This document shows, one piece after another, positions 1-12,300 of a DNA stretch of 64,000 nucleotides (positions are counted from its first letter, which is position 1; the number at the start of each line of letters is the position of its first letter). The position numbers and the translations under genes were made by a program. This stretch comes from Phoenix dactylifera. Lineage: Eukaryota > Streptophyta > Magnoliopsida > Arecales > Arecaceae. The notes beneath the pieces are model-generated. The model saw nothing but the letters and a program-made list of their open reading frames with translations. It was not told the DNA's origin and searched no databases. The stretch lies in NCBI RefSeq assembly GCF_009389715.1, contig NW_024067908.1, positions 248,001 to 312,000 on the forward strand. The letters run 5' to 3'.

Positions 1-649
1 CGGCAGGAAATCATCCTGGTCCCCCACTTCCGGCCGATCCAACATCCCACCGCCGTAGATTTTCATTGAGAGTGAGTGAGAGAAGGAGAGAGAAGCGCCG
101 CACCACCGAAAGCGACGTCTCTTTCTGTCTCTCTGGGCGCACGGCTTCCCGCAAAATCCTACTCTTCTTGGATGCGAGAAAAACAAGCAGGCATGCAGCA
201 GCGAAACAACCAACCATAATAACGATAATTGATATAACAAAAGAAAAAAAGAAAAAAAAATAATAGAGGAAGCAAGGCAGCGAGATAAACCATCATCATA
301 ACACGATGCGATAAGTTCACCACCCTCCCCCCTCTTTATGACTCTCAACTACAACGACCACGACGACGACAAGGAGGTCATCATCTCCGAGACAAGAAGA
401 TTAGAGAAGAGAGACACAGAGGTCGCGGTAGCGAGCAATTAATTCCGCTTCCTTGCCCTGTTGCGTTTTAAGTGCTAGGAGGAGGAAAGAGCTGAGAAGC
501 GAGGGCTAGGAGGGAGCCTTGGCCTTGGCCGGCGTACGGACGCGGGGAAACAGGGATTTAAGTGGACGGTGAAGAGCGGTATGGTGGAGTGGGCTTGAGA
601 GGAAGTGAGGTGAGGGATTGGGGGGTGGGGGTTTGAGTAAGGGGAAGAG
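1..649 (+). promoter_or_regulatory. 5' flank and 5' UTR of the BTB/NPH3 gene
   Basis: No coding region is supported here. The stretch has purine-rich and CT-rich runs and an A-rich run near 240-262, and becomes G/A-rich just before the start codon at 650. That composition suits a long plant 5' leader. I cannot place a TATA box or a transcription start. The short open frames on both strands have no recognisable protein pattern. Confidence 0.5.
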
Positions 650-3600
650 ATGAAGTTTATGAAGCTGGGATCGAAGCCTGAAGCATTCCAGTCGGACGGG
701 AGCAACGACAGGTGAGGCTTGGTTATGTGCTTGTTCTTTGATCTCTGCTCTTTCTTCCCGCATGGTGGATTCTTTAAAATAAAAATAATTTTTTGAATGA
801 GATTTAGCTATTGCTTGGTCGTTTTGATTTCTAACGTTTTCTTTTTTTCTGTAACCAGTATATCTAAAATGCTGCATGTGTTATTTAATTCTCTTAGAAC
901 ATTTCGCTTTTAAGATTATGGGGTTAGAGTTAGGGTGAAATGCAAGCAATACAACTAGTTTTTTTCCCCCCTTCTTCTGTGGTTATGCTGCTTTGCTCGG
1001 GATGGGAGAGGCACTGTTTTTTCCGTTCCTGGTCGCAGGGGTGTTCTTTCGGTTAATTATACGGAGTTTTTAGATTCAAACAGTTCTCTCTATGGGAGGT
1101 GGCCATGAAACAGAGAGCACATTGCTGTTGCTCCCTGTTTTCTATGGCTTCTTGCTCCATGGATTTTACTAAATGTTTTTGAAAAATGGGATTTTCATTA
1201 AAAAAAAAGGCGCGGAAAATAAGAAAAGGAGAGACTTTACAATCCAATATATCTCATCAAAGTGGAAGAGTAGGTGCTTTTGAAATTTCGAATCTGGCTA
1301 GACTTGATGAAGAGTTCTTTGCCACCTTGTATTCTGTCCGCCGCTACTTTCTTGAATATTTGTGGTGCTGGAAAATCCTCTTGTTCCTGTCTGCTGTCTC
1401 TTTTAGGACCTAAATTTTTCCAAGACGAATTGGTCCGTGCTTGCCATTTCTCTGGTCTTTTGTGTTTGTAACTTGGTATGGTAGAGATGAAAGCATTATA
1501 AAAGATAGGCGGATCCTCTTTCCCCACTGACTAGCCGCTAAGCTACTCCCCTTTGCATTCTCCACTTCTTTTCTCTGCCCCTTGATATTTCTTGGTCACA
1601 AGCCTGATCCAGATTGGTTTCTTGGGAAGCAGGAGCAGATGTTTCTTGCATGTTTCCACTGTTTGAGCTGCTGCAATGCTGCATACGTAAGGATGAATGA
1701 TAGAATAATTGTAAGAACATGACTGACAGGTGATTTTCTTGTGATAGAAGAGTGCACAAGTAGTGCCGATATATGAAGTGCGCGAACATAATTTGACAGA
1801 GCAACACTGATCTGAATAGGAGCTTGACATTTACGTAATGGTTGTGATGTTAAAACTAAGGTTTGGGAGTTAAAAACAGAAGTGCATCTTGGTCTTGAAG
1901 CCAATAATTTGGTGTTACACAATGTGTCCTGTCGAGAGCAGATTACATATTGCTCGGAGACCCATTTACTGAGACTGTATGAAAGAAATGCCAAATCATT
2001 CACTGGACGGGCATGACAGTGGTTCACATGACAACATCATTCTCGATCATCTTTCTCAAATCAAATAAAGCGAAGTAGTCTTTTTTCCAACACCTTTCTC
2101 AAACATCTTTCTAGAACTAGATACAGCAGTTCTTTTGTAAATCAAGAACTCAAGTGACTGCTAATTTGCTGGCTTTCCATCAGTAAGTAGTTCACATATG
2201 CCGCTACCTGATTTAGCTGTTTTCATAGTTGTGGATCTTTTTTTTAAAAAAAAAAGTGAAATCAGAGGTACTAGAAGTTAGGCCTCCCATTATTATACTC
2301 AATGAACTGGTGATACATACAATTGCTTGTAGTTAGAGAAGCTTTAGATAGAAATGACTTTTTTGATTAATGAGAACGAGTTAAAAATTCAATCCATCAA
2401 TAAATAGTCATACAAGTGCAAGTGGAATTTTGTGTGTCCCATATATGTGGGAAATGAGATAGCTTCTTTTATAGCATTTCCTTGGCTTATCGATACACAT
2501 CATTCACTTCAACCTTCATTGTTTTGAACTCTTGTCTGGGCCCCTCTGAAGGCAACCTGGCTGGAAGATGGTAAGAAGTTCATTTGTGATAGGATAGTAT
2601 ACCTATATATTGGAAGCACAATTCAGAAATATCATCCCAAATCATTTAGTATCTACTTTCAATCAATTTAGAATAATGGTTTATATCTTGATAGTATATC
2701 TATATATTGGAAGCACAATTCCGAAATATCATCCCAAATCATTTAGTATCTACTTTCAATCAATTTAGAATAATGGTTTATATCTTGACAGTATATCTAT
2801 ATATTGGATGCACAATTCAGAAATATTATTCCAAATCATTTAGTATCTACTTGCAATCAATTTAGAATAATGGTTTATTTCTTGTTTCTGATAATACATA
2901 CATATATATCTCAAGTTTGATGGCTGGTGCAGGTATGTTGTATCCGAGCTGGCAACAGATGTCATTATACATGTTGGTGAATTGAGATTTTATTTGCACA
3001 AGGTCATTCCCTGTCCTTTCAAATAGTAAATTGAATTAGCACTTACAATATTTGCAATTTTATTGAGCATGCTCTGAGCATGTACTTATATATCTGTACA
3101 CTTACATTTGCTTTTGTTTAATTATCTTTAATCCCCTTATAAGGCTGCAGAGCAAAACTAGATACCTGGCCTAGTCTCTTTTGAACTTGTCCAAACAGGG
3201 AGGCTACAAATAATGATAAAAAGCACTAAAAGTTTTTTTTAATAAAAATGTAATACTCAGTTGAGTTGCATTTTTAATGATGGAATTTTCATTCCTCTGT
3301 TTATGGAAAGATGTTTAACAAGTCTACATCGAAGGTCCCCTTTCTTGCATCCTTGCAGAAAGCTCATCATTCTTTTTTTTTCCCTTTTTTTTTTTAATAT
3401 CATCAATTTCATCATCCACCTATGGGGCCTGTGTTCTTATTTGCTCCTATCTTCTTCTTCTTCTTCAGTTCCTTTTTTTTTTACCCGTCTCTATTGATCT
3501 TGCTGTTTTGCCATGTTTCTTTTGTTATTTGTCTTTTGACCTGACCTTGATCCATATTTGCGCTGTTTTACCATGTTTTGTTTGTTATTTCTGTCTTTTT

Positions 3601-4878
3601 GACATGATATTGAGCCATATTTGCACAACAGCAATTGAAGCTGTGGGACTTATTATTTCTATATGCAGTTCCCTCTTCTATCCAAGAGCCACCGGTTACA
3701 GAGATTGATCCTCAAGGCTAGTGAGGACAGCATTGATGAAGTCTTCATGCATGATTTTCCTGGTGGTCCAAAAGCCTTTGAAATATGTGCTAAATTCTGC
3801 TATGGCATGACTGTAATTCTCAATGCCTACAATGTTGTTGCTGCTAGATGTGCAGCAGAGTACCTAGAGATGACTGAAGATATTGAAAAAGGTAATTTGA
3901 TATTCAAAATCGAGGTTTTCCTGAACTCCAGTGTGTTCCGTAGCTGGAAAGACTCCATCATTGTTCTACAGACCACAAAGTCATTGCTGCCCTGGTCTGA
4001 GGAACTTGAGGTGGTTGGAAGATGCATAGATTCCATTGCTTCCAAAGCATCTGTTGACCCTGCTAATGTAAACTGGTCCTATACCTGTAGCAAGAAATTA
4101 GCAGCTTCAGGTGAGATAATTGAATCCCAACAAACAAAGCATGTTGTTCCCAAGCATTGGTGGATTGAGGATATATGTGAACTCGATGTTGATCTTTACA
4201 AGCGAGTAATGGTTGCTGTGAAGTCTAGAGGAAGAATCTCTTCTGATGTGATAGGAGAAGCCCTCAAGACTTATGCAGTTAGATGGTTGCCTGATTCTTA
4301 TGATGCCCTGGTTGCTGATGACTACACCAAAAGGAACAGGACTCTTGTAGAAACCATCATCTGGCTGTTGCCATCAGATAAAGGTTCAGCTTGTTCCTGT
4401 AGATTCCTTTTAAAATTGCTAAAAGTTGTTATCTTGGTTGGAGCTGGGGATCTATTGAAGGAAGAGTTGATGAACCGTATTAGTGTGCAATTGCACAAAG
4501 CTTCTGTAAAGGACCTTCTGATTCCGGCAAAATCTCTTGGTGACACTATTTATGATGTTGATCTGGTGCGAAGCCTGGTCAGTAGATTTCTGCTGCAGGT
4601 TGGGAGCACTCACAATACTGATTTCGTGGAAAGGAGTGAAAATAGGATGCATGAAATTGATCTAGAACATGAATCTTTGTTGACTTTGGGAAAATTGATC
4701 GACTGTTATCTTGCTGAAATAGCCAGTGATCCAGATCTGTCAATTTCTAGCTTCGTTGATCTTTCTATGTCAGTTCCAGAGGCAGCAAGACCAATCCATG
4801 ATGGACTCTACACAGCCATCGATATCTATTTGAAGGTATGTTCTTGAAAATTCTATGACTACCTATTGTTGCTTAAGT

Positions 4879-4924
<46 letters not shown>

Positions 4925-5554
4925 CATACACACACACACACACACATATATATATACATACACACACACACACACACATATATATATACACACATACACA
5001 CACATATATACACATATATATATACACATACACACACATATATACACATATATATATACACACATACACACACATATATACACATATATACACACACACA
5101 CATATACACACACATATATATATATACACACATATATACACATATACATATATATATATATACACACATATATGCACACATACATATATATATACACACA
5201 TATATACACACATATATATATACACACACACATATATACACATATATATATATAGACACACATATATACACATATATATATACACACACACACATATATA
5301 CACATATATATATATACACACACACACATATATACACATATATATACACACACACACATATATACACATATATATATACACACACACATATATACACATA
5401 TATATACACACACACATATATACACATATATATATATACACACACATATATACACATATACATACACACACATATATACACATATATATACACACACATA
5501 TATACACATATATATATATATATACACACACATATATATACACACACATATATA

Positions 5555-5609
<55 letters not shown>

Positions 5610-6960
5610 TCGGTTGTGCCTTGTAGCAGTTACTAGTTCATGTTGTATAAAGTGATGATCAATTATTCTCAGTTTTCATATTTTCTTTGCCAAGTTATCT
5701 GTTTTTTTTTTTTTTTCTTCCTCTCAAAAATTCTCAGTAAACAGTTTTTCTGCTTAATTAATGTGCCACAACTACAGTTATTTTTAAGCAGTATCTTTTG
5801 ATATTAATAATGTTCTTTTTCCCCTTTTTATCCTTCAGTCATGATCAATTTGTAGTTTTAAAAGTACGTAGTTAATTTTGATTAAATGATCCTTGCTTGC
5901 ATGTTCATTATCATTCTTCAAGATCCATCATTCTTGGTTTCAGCAATGTGATCTTGTTAATTTACTCTGTGATGTGTCTTCATAAATTTCACCCATTTCA
6001 TTACTTAGTGCTCCTTGAGTAAAAACTTCATAGGAGTACTAGTCTCGATGATGTACTGTTGTTATTTCACATTAGATGATCATGTCCACATTTTTTTTTC
6101 TTTTCATTTTTTCAGTACTAAAATAAAAACCTTGAGAAGTGGCTGCAGAGCCTGAACTTGTCTTCATTAGCCTGCATTCCTGTTTTAAGTGACTCTTCAC
6201 TTCGGCCACCATGCTGTCAGGAATAACACAATGAAGATCTGCTCTGCATCATACCACTTCTTCAGCATTATTGTAAAGATTTTTAAAAATAGAAGAAGAA
6301 AATCACAGGACAGCAGGTTTTTTGAAAAATTCCTGCCACCTTGTGAACCCACCCCCTTATCACTTTCTAAAATTATTGAAGCCGATCTTCATAATCTGAT
6401 ATGGTCACAATGCACAGGAGCATCCAAGCCTGAGTAAAGTGGAGAAGAAGAGGATTTGTAGTCTGATGGATGTCAAGAAGCTCTCAACAGATGCTTGCTT
6501 GCATGCAGCACAAAATGAGCGGCTACCTCTTAGAGTGGTGGTGCAGGTCCTCTTCTTTGAACAGATGAGGGCAACAGCTAGTGGCCTAACAGCTTCAACC
6601 AATGACACCTTGCATGGCCGGACGAGGTCCAGAGCAAATGTGGAAGAGTTTTGGAAGAGACCAGCGCCAGAGAACCTTACCTCTGCAAAGAAACAGCTAG
6701 GGAACTTGAAGGTAGAAGAGGAGTGTTGGAGTGACAAGGGAAAGAAGAGTAGTAGGGATAGCAAGGACAAGGGTGGTGGATTATTGCTGCAGTCTCGATC
6801 AAGGAGGATACTTGACAAGTTCTGGGTTGGGAAAGGGCATAGGGAGAACAAAAGTAGCGAGACATCAGGGAGTTCTCAAAGCCCTCCGACCTCCGCGAAG
6901 CTGGGAGAAGCTAAATCATCTGGGACTTCGTCAAGGCAAAGGAGATACTCTGTTTCGTGA
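650..6960 (+). CDS. BTB/POZ and NPH3 domain protein (NPY/SR1IP1-like)
   Basis: Four exons: 650-711, 2933-3002, 3669-4835 and 6418-6960, with GT-AG introns and matching phases, giving 613 residues. The N-terminus [17 protein letters not shown] is a hallmark of one plant NPH3-family clade. A BTB fold follows at about residues 27-130, including [14 protein letters not shown] and [17 protein letters not shown]. The NPH3 domain starts near the tryptophan pair at 208-209 ([17 protein letters not shown]). It includes the family motif [13 protein letters not shown] before intron 3 and the exon 4 block [18 protein letters not shown]. The C-terminal tail is Ser/Lys-rich. Proteins of this family are substrate adaptors for CUL3 ubiquitin ligases and act at the plasma membrane in phototropin or auxin-transport signalling. 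The exact orthologue (At1g67900 or At5g67385 type) is my inference. Length is normal for the family. Intron 1 carries a triplicated 97-bp repeat and intron 3 a very long microsatellite. Confidence 0.95.
2593..2883. repeat. Three tandem copies of a 97-bp unit in intron 1
   Basis: Copies begin at 2593, 2690 and 2787. Each carries gatagtat (gacagtat in the third), attggaagcacaatt and gaataatggtttat. Copies 1 and 2 are nearly identical and copy 3 has a few substitutions, so at least two duplication steps occurred. The array lies within the 2.2-kb first intron of the NPH3 gene, about 50 bp before its acceptor. Confidence 0.9.
4879..5609. repeat. Compound (TA)n/(CA)n microsatellite, about 730 bp
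   Basis: The whole tract is built from short blocks of TA and CA dinucleotides, so it is almost strictly alternating pyrimidine-purine. A rare break is the tatagacaca near 5254. It lies inside intron 3 of the NPH3 gene, 44 bp after the exon 3 donor. All frames stay open because neither dinucleotide makes a stop codon, so the long Thr/His/Ile/Tyr and Cys/Val/Tyr frames here are not genes. Confidence 0.97.
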
Positions 6961-8362
6961 GTGTAGTTTTGGGTTGGAGGTTCTTGTCCTTTGTATAGAA
7001 AAATGGGGATGTGTTTCAGCTGATGAGATGGTTCTATGCGTTTTAGCAAATGCTCGAATTTTTTTCCTCATCCCCTCCATAAGGACTGGGAAGGGGTTTG
7101 AGCGGTTAAATATGTACGCTGCTTTTGTATTATTAGTCTCTTCAACTCAGTCTAGTGTTTTTGAAGTACCATTGTGAGGTTAATCTCTCTCTCTCTCTCT
7201 CTCAAACTAGGATATTATGTATCTCAATAGAAATAACATCTCACAAAGTCCGCAATGGTGGGCTATCTCAGCTCTATCAACTTTCTAGGTACATCGATAA
7301 TTGCGGGGGCTGGTGTATTATGGCCAGCCACTGTTTTTACAAGGTAGGTATGAATTTAGTCCTATATTAGCTGTTGCACCGGATAGATCTTAGCTATTTA
7401 TATAGGTTAAAAAAGTTTAGTATAATATTTTTTGAGGAGATTTTTTTTTGGATGTAGTTCTAGATTGTTGCAAATGGTATTAGAACGGATTTAATTTATG
7501 ACTCACATGGTAGAAGATATAGCATAAGCTTATTTAGGTTGATTATGGATGGATCTTAGAATTTGTAATTGGATTTGGATGAATTTAAATACTCCTAATC
7601 CAATGAGGATGCTGAGACTAAAATAGGAGTATATATTGATTAATGCTACATCAGTTATGCACTAGATAGATTTTAAATTTTTATACATAACTAACTAAGA
7701 AATTAAAACAATACCTTTTGGCTAGCTTTTTTTTTGGATAAAATTCTAAGTTATAGTTTCCACCCTATTCTACCTGATGATATTAGGTATTTCAGTCATA
7801 ACCATTCTTAGGACACGGATTTTTGTTGAGACACCATGTAGATGACATTGATATGGTATGATCAGTCGTCATACTAGTTTCCTACGATTCACACCTTTTG
7901 CTTTGCAGGTAGTAATAAAAATGCTTTACTTCCCATAGCTTCTTAAAATTGATTTTATATCCTAAATTGGCAGAAAAGTTTCTTTATATAGGGGGAGTCG
8001 TTTTTCCCTATCTTGTTCCTTAATCTTTTTTTCAGGAGCCAAACAAATTTTAGTCACCAGAATCTATATATTTGTATCTAGAACCTTAAAAGCACAAACA
8101 TATTCCTCCTGCATTGCATTGGAAGGGAATAACGGTAATAGTACATAACTTAGCACAATAAGGCAAGTATATTTGAGATTTAACAGTGAAAACTTTGGGA
8201 TGCACAAATCCCATGCAAGGGACTACTGTTATCAGGATCAACATTCTGTCATTTTGGATACCAATCTGATAATTTAGGAGAGCTCTCTTGAATAAAAAAT
8301 ATTAAATCCATACGTAATACTCAGTTTCCTTGTAGTTTTAGGCACATCTTGAATGATTATTA
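6961..8362. other. 3' UTR of the NPH3 gene, then non-coding AT-rich DNA
   Basis: The first few hundred bases are probably the NPH3 3' UTR and include a CT microsatellite at about 7185-7203. No canonical AATAAA signal is obvious. From about 7370 onward the DNA is AT-rich. Two loosely similar stretches, around 7366-7400 and 7645-7690 (both contain a variant of gttgcacNNgatagat), suggest an old repeat. I see no protein-coding pattern. Confidence 0.5.
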
Positions 8363-8472
8363 CTAAAGACCGCCCCTCAGAGCAAGAACAAGATGGCGGA
8401 CAGAAAACACCCTCGACGTTGTAATCCTTGGCAGTCTTATCATCTGCAAGCTGCTTGCCTGCATAAATAAGC
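8363..8472 (-). pseudogene. Orphan last exon of RUB/NEDD8 ubiquitin-like protein, frameshifted
   Basis: Reading the minus strand from an intron-like acceptor (tcgtgcag, exon from 8472), the translation begins LIYAGKQLADDKTAKDYNVE. That matches plant RUB/NEDD8 from the residue after the conserved QQR. One extra base near the next Gly codons (ggtgttttctg where ggtggttctg would be expected) shifts the frame. After it the sequence resumes as LVLALRGGL with a TAG stop at 8363-8365. NEDD8/RUB is conjugated to cullins through its exposed GlyGly, which is present here but out of frame. The splice-like acceptor suggests a DNA-level duplication rather than a retrocopy. I found no exon for the N-terminal half (MIKVKTLTGKE region) nearby. 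It is most likely a gene fragment. A sequencing error in a real gene is possible, but the upstream exon is still missing. Confidence 0.8.
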
Positions 8473-9074
8473 CTGCACGAATGTAGCAAAAAGAGATGAT
8501 GCGCAAGCTAATAAGGTCAGGAATTTCAACACAAAGTACAGGCTAAGACAGCAGCAGACCATTGACATCCAGAAGTTTTGGCATATGAACGTTCGTAAAG
8601 CAACTGTATAAAACTTTTAGGAACCGTCGCACAGCATACTTGGAATCATCACAGCCACAAAAGAGTATCCTACTAGATGCAACGCAACAGCAATGCAAAC
8701 ATTTAACAATGATATTACATCCACCGGTACACACAAGATGAATTAATGAAAATTAAATCAATCAGCAATGATCTTACCCTGACAGATCCTAATATCACTC
8801 TGGAAAAGGGGAGGTTTAAGGGACATCTGTAAGTATATTCTAAGCTGAAGTCAAAAGTTTGTTTGCATATTCTGTAACAAAAATCAAATAACTTAAATGA
8901 GAATGCAAAATAATAATCAAACATCTTCTGAGAAAATGGCACTCGAGTACATTTGGCCATTTTTATTCATGAATCTTCATGAGAAGGTCAATTATTTTAA
9001 CTCGGTATAGAAAGCATCTGGAGCCTAAATCACAGGTGTGAAAAGACTGCTGACTCCAAATGTCCTATGAAGCA
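8473..9074 (-). other. COX17 3' UTR and downstream DNA
   Basis: A minus-strand AATAAA (plus-strand tttatt at 8962-8967) lies about 110 bases after the COX17 stop codon and is a good candidate poly(A) signal. The rest, down to the RUB fragment, is AT-rich and shows nothing coding. Confidence 0.55.
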
Positions 9075-9317
9075 TCAAACATTAAACCCCTCAGCCCGAA
9101 GGCATTGTTTATGGGCTTGAATCCATTTCTCACATGCAGCCTCGCCGTGCTGCACGATGCATTCATCTCTCAGCCTCTTTGTGTCCGGGCAGGCACAACA
9201 GATCTTCTTCCTTGGCTTTGAATCAGGTGTTGGACCTGCCGCAGCCAAATTTTGGCTAATAGCTGGATGTTCTGGTGATTTTGGTTGCAAGGGCATCCCA
9301 ACCTCTGCGTGGCCCAT
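9075..9317 (-). CDS. COX17: Cytochrome c oxidase copper chaperone COX17
   Basis: An 80-residue protein in a single coding exon. It carries Cu(I) from the intermembrane space of mitochondria to SCO1 and COX11 for cytochrome oxidase assembly. The C-terminal half contains KKICCACPDTKRLRDEC with cysteines 40, 41 and 43, and the paired CX9C motifs C43-C53 and C62-C72 of the coiled-coil-helix fold. It ends in CLRAEGFNV, as plant COX17 proteins do. The Met at 9317 is the first after the intron acceptor (exon edge 9347). The open frame upstream of it would need an initiator outside the exon, so I place the start here. The 5' UTR is interrupted by an intron from 9348 to 14154. The N-terminal 30 residues are Pro/Ala-rich, as usual in plants. 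The gene is divergent to PLMT. Confidence 0.96.
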   Translation of the reverse strand: MGHAEVGMPLQPKSPEHPAISQNLAAAGPTPDSKPRKKICCACPDTKRLRDECIVQHGEAACEKWIQAHKQCLRAEGFNV

Positions 9318-9347
9318 TTTAGCAAATTTCCAGAAGAACAATAGTAC

Positions 9348-12300
9348 CTGCAACCATCAAAAGAGGAAGGTTTTAATAGAGTGCATGTGGCAACATTATA
9401 CCTCCAACTCCCAAGCTTCAAGGTGTAGCTCTATCTGCAATAATACGATGCTCATATAGCTAGATAAAATAGAAAGAAATGTCAGCCACTAAAAACACAT
9501 ATATTCATGTTATTTGCAAAGTTCAGATGAGAAATCTGTAACATGCCCTCAGGTGTCAACCCATCTGATTAGAAGTTTAAAGAACATGACAACAGATCTC
9601 TATTATCCTTGCAATATGGTGCTTCATGTTCTTTGTATTGTTACAGAGCTACCTGTGCTAAAGTTATAGTCATCTACTTGCCAAAGGGACATTTTTTTAT
9701 TCTAGCAGACCCTTTTTAGGAATTTTGAAATGAAATTCGAAGTAGTCATGAAAAGAACATGACAAACAAACTTTGTTCAAAGACTCGATTAAATTTCAAC
9801 GAGACAAGGCAATGCAAAATATATCTTGTCATTTATTACCTTATTTCACTGCAAAAAGAAATAAGCTATCATAATTGTATCTGGTTATGAGAAAAGTTTT
9901 TGTAAAAAAAGATGATCATCCAAAAGGACGCAGGAGTACATCACTATGCTCTTTTTAGACTAGAGTTTGACTAAGCAGCTGTAGTATGTTCTTTGCATCC
10001 AGGTCAATGCTTCAAGAATGTAACATGTCCTAATTTTACAATATTCATCTATTCTAGAAAACAACTAAATCTACCGGACTACCACTAACAAGTTTACTCA
10101 ACTTCAAACGCAGTTCTAGAATTAGAAAAGGTGAATTCTCAGGTCATGTATATGGCTTTATTTTATCATAATCCTATCCAGGGCAAGTTTCTCTGAGAAG
10201 GGAAGTTTCTCTAACCAAAAGGTAGACAAAGCACAATTAGTATAACCAATGTTTCAAATTCTAGCAAGATAGAAGATGCCCTGGCCATCCCATCTTGTTC
10301 CTATGAAAAAACCGGACCAGAGAGGGGGACTCAAAAACCAATCCAAACGGGGAAAGAAGAAGAAAGAGGATAGAAAGAAAGGCAAGAAGACGAAAAAGAG
10401 AAAAGAAAAGGAAGGAAAGAATGCAAAAAAGGAAAGAAATAAAACAAAAGGGAAAAAAGAAAAAAAAAGGGAAGGAAAGAAAGAAAAAGAAAGGACGAAA
10501 AGAACGAAAAAAGGAAGGAAAGAAGAAAAAAAACAAACAACTAAAATAAAGGAAAGAAGAAGGGGAGAGATACAAAGGGAAGCTAGGATCCTCTGCGGTG
10601 AGTGTTTTGCACTGCAGAGGGACATACCAACACGATAGGTTATAGCTGTCCATTTCCGAGATGGGCAATATGTTGCCTATTCAAATATGCATAGCCCTTT
10701 GCGATGCAAAGCTCACACAGCAGAGGTTCTGAACTTGACGGGTGGGACAGCGGACCGTTCCATTCTGTGGAGAAACTAGGATACACTTGTCCCACGGAAT
10801 TTAAAATCTCGAGTATAACCATAATATGTCACAATTTAAAACAATGACAATCTCACAAAAAGGTCAAATTCATCTAAATCCTACCTCCTCATGAGGAGAG
10901 CTATCAGCAATTGCTACAGCCCTCTTTACGGGTCATCGGTATCACATATCTTATAGTCCTAGGAAACATTAAACAGAAAAGTAACAGTGCATCAACTAAA
11001 TTAGACCTTAACAGCATATGTCAGGCAAAAAGTTTACCATATTCTTGTAAAATTATTCAATTCAAATCTACCATACTGAACTAGTTTCTCTATAGTAAAT
11101 TGGCGTCTGCTCCACAATGTTAAAGATGCTAAATAATTTTAGGGTTAGGATTTTTCTCTTGCCTCAATCTGGAGAAAACTGGTTTAACAGCTTCTGCATC
11201 ATATTTCCATCACTCTCCCCTCCCAGCAAATCACTTCATAATTGAGTTAAAACTAATGCAAAAAAGTTCACAGTGCACTACAAAATTGTACTTGCATACA
11301 AACCAAGACTCCTAAATATCTCTATTTAAGTAATAACAATTACATCATTGATAATCCCAAAGGCAGAACTCCATCAAACTAGTCATCCAAACCATCCATT
11401 ATCCCGACCTCCTCCTCACCTCAACTGGTGATCTGATTTTGAAAAATGCAACAAATAAGAGTCCTGTCATTCCCATTATTAATCTCAATTACACTTAAAC
11501 AAAGCCCAGAAACCACCACAGATACATTTAAATCCTTTGATTCACTCTCCCCACCATAAAACAGATTGATGCTATTGAAAAATCTAAATCCTTTAAAAGT
11601 TGCTGTTGTTTTTGCTACAATCACAAAACTTCAATGTTATATGTGTGTGTGTGTAATCACCCAAATAAGAGCAAGACAAAACTCCAGCATAGGCTGAAGA
11701 AAGGAATTAAAGAATTTTGATTCATTCAGGGCATGCCCTTGCAAGAATGTCTATCAAGATATTAGAATAGTACATCCCTTCTACACAAAAAAAAAAATCA
11801 CAAGAGAGAGAGGCCAACCATACAAGAGACAATAAAATTCATCAATAGGGATGGGACATGATAAAGTGTTTCTTAAATGATCTGCCACATTGCCACACTT
11901 AAGGATGAGCAAAGAGAACAAGGATGGATGACCAAGAGATCAGAAGCTTAGGGACACAAGAAAGATGCCAACACACTAAAAACAAAATTTCCATCTCTGA
12001 AAAAAAAAAATACAATTAAGATTTGTGGCCATCTATGACAAAATGCCAAAATAATGCAGTAGACTCGCCTTAAAGTGGATCCTACCAAGAATTTGTAAAG
12101 ACTCTATGTAACTGTAAGATACTGAGATTGGTGATGCAAAATGGATAACATGTCAAATAATAAGGCATGATTAAAACATATTATACCCACATGAATTTTT
12201 TTTGACTTAATTCCTCAGTTGGTTTGGTAAATCTTCATAGTTCAAAGTAATTTGTGTCTTAAGAGTTATGATTTTTGATCCTATAGTATGTCAAATTAAG

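Noticed and set aside
3261-3708. Two short plus-strand frames in front of exon 3 of the NPH3 gene
   Set aside because: They lie in intron 2, are Phe/Leu/Ser-rich from T-rich DNA, and run into the coding exon out of frame.
4855-5655. Six long open frames of 129-266 codons in the TA/CA tract
   Set aside because: Dinucleotide repeats without T-A-A/T-A-G/T-G-A triplets leave all frames open; the translations are pure His/Thr/Ile/Tyr or Cys/Val/Tyr alternations inside an intron.
8740-8850. Possible upstream exon for the RUB fragment on the minus strand (acceptor at about 8832, donor at about 8780)
   Set aside because: Splice-like ends exist, but the translation (MSLKPPLFQSDIRIC) does not match the RUB N-terminal half.
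10261-10668. Lys/Glu-rich and Phe/Ser-rich frames on both strands
   Set aside because: They only reflect the polypurine tract; no domain and no codon structure.
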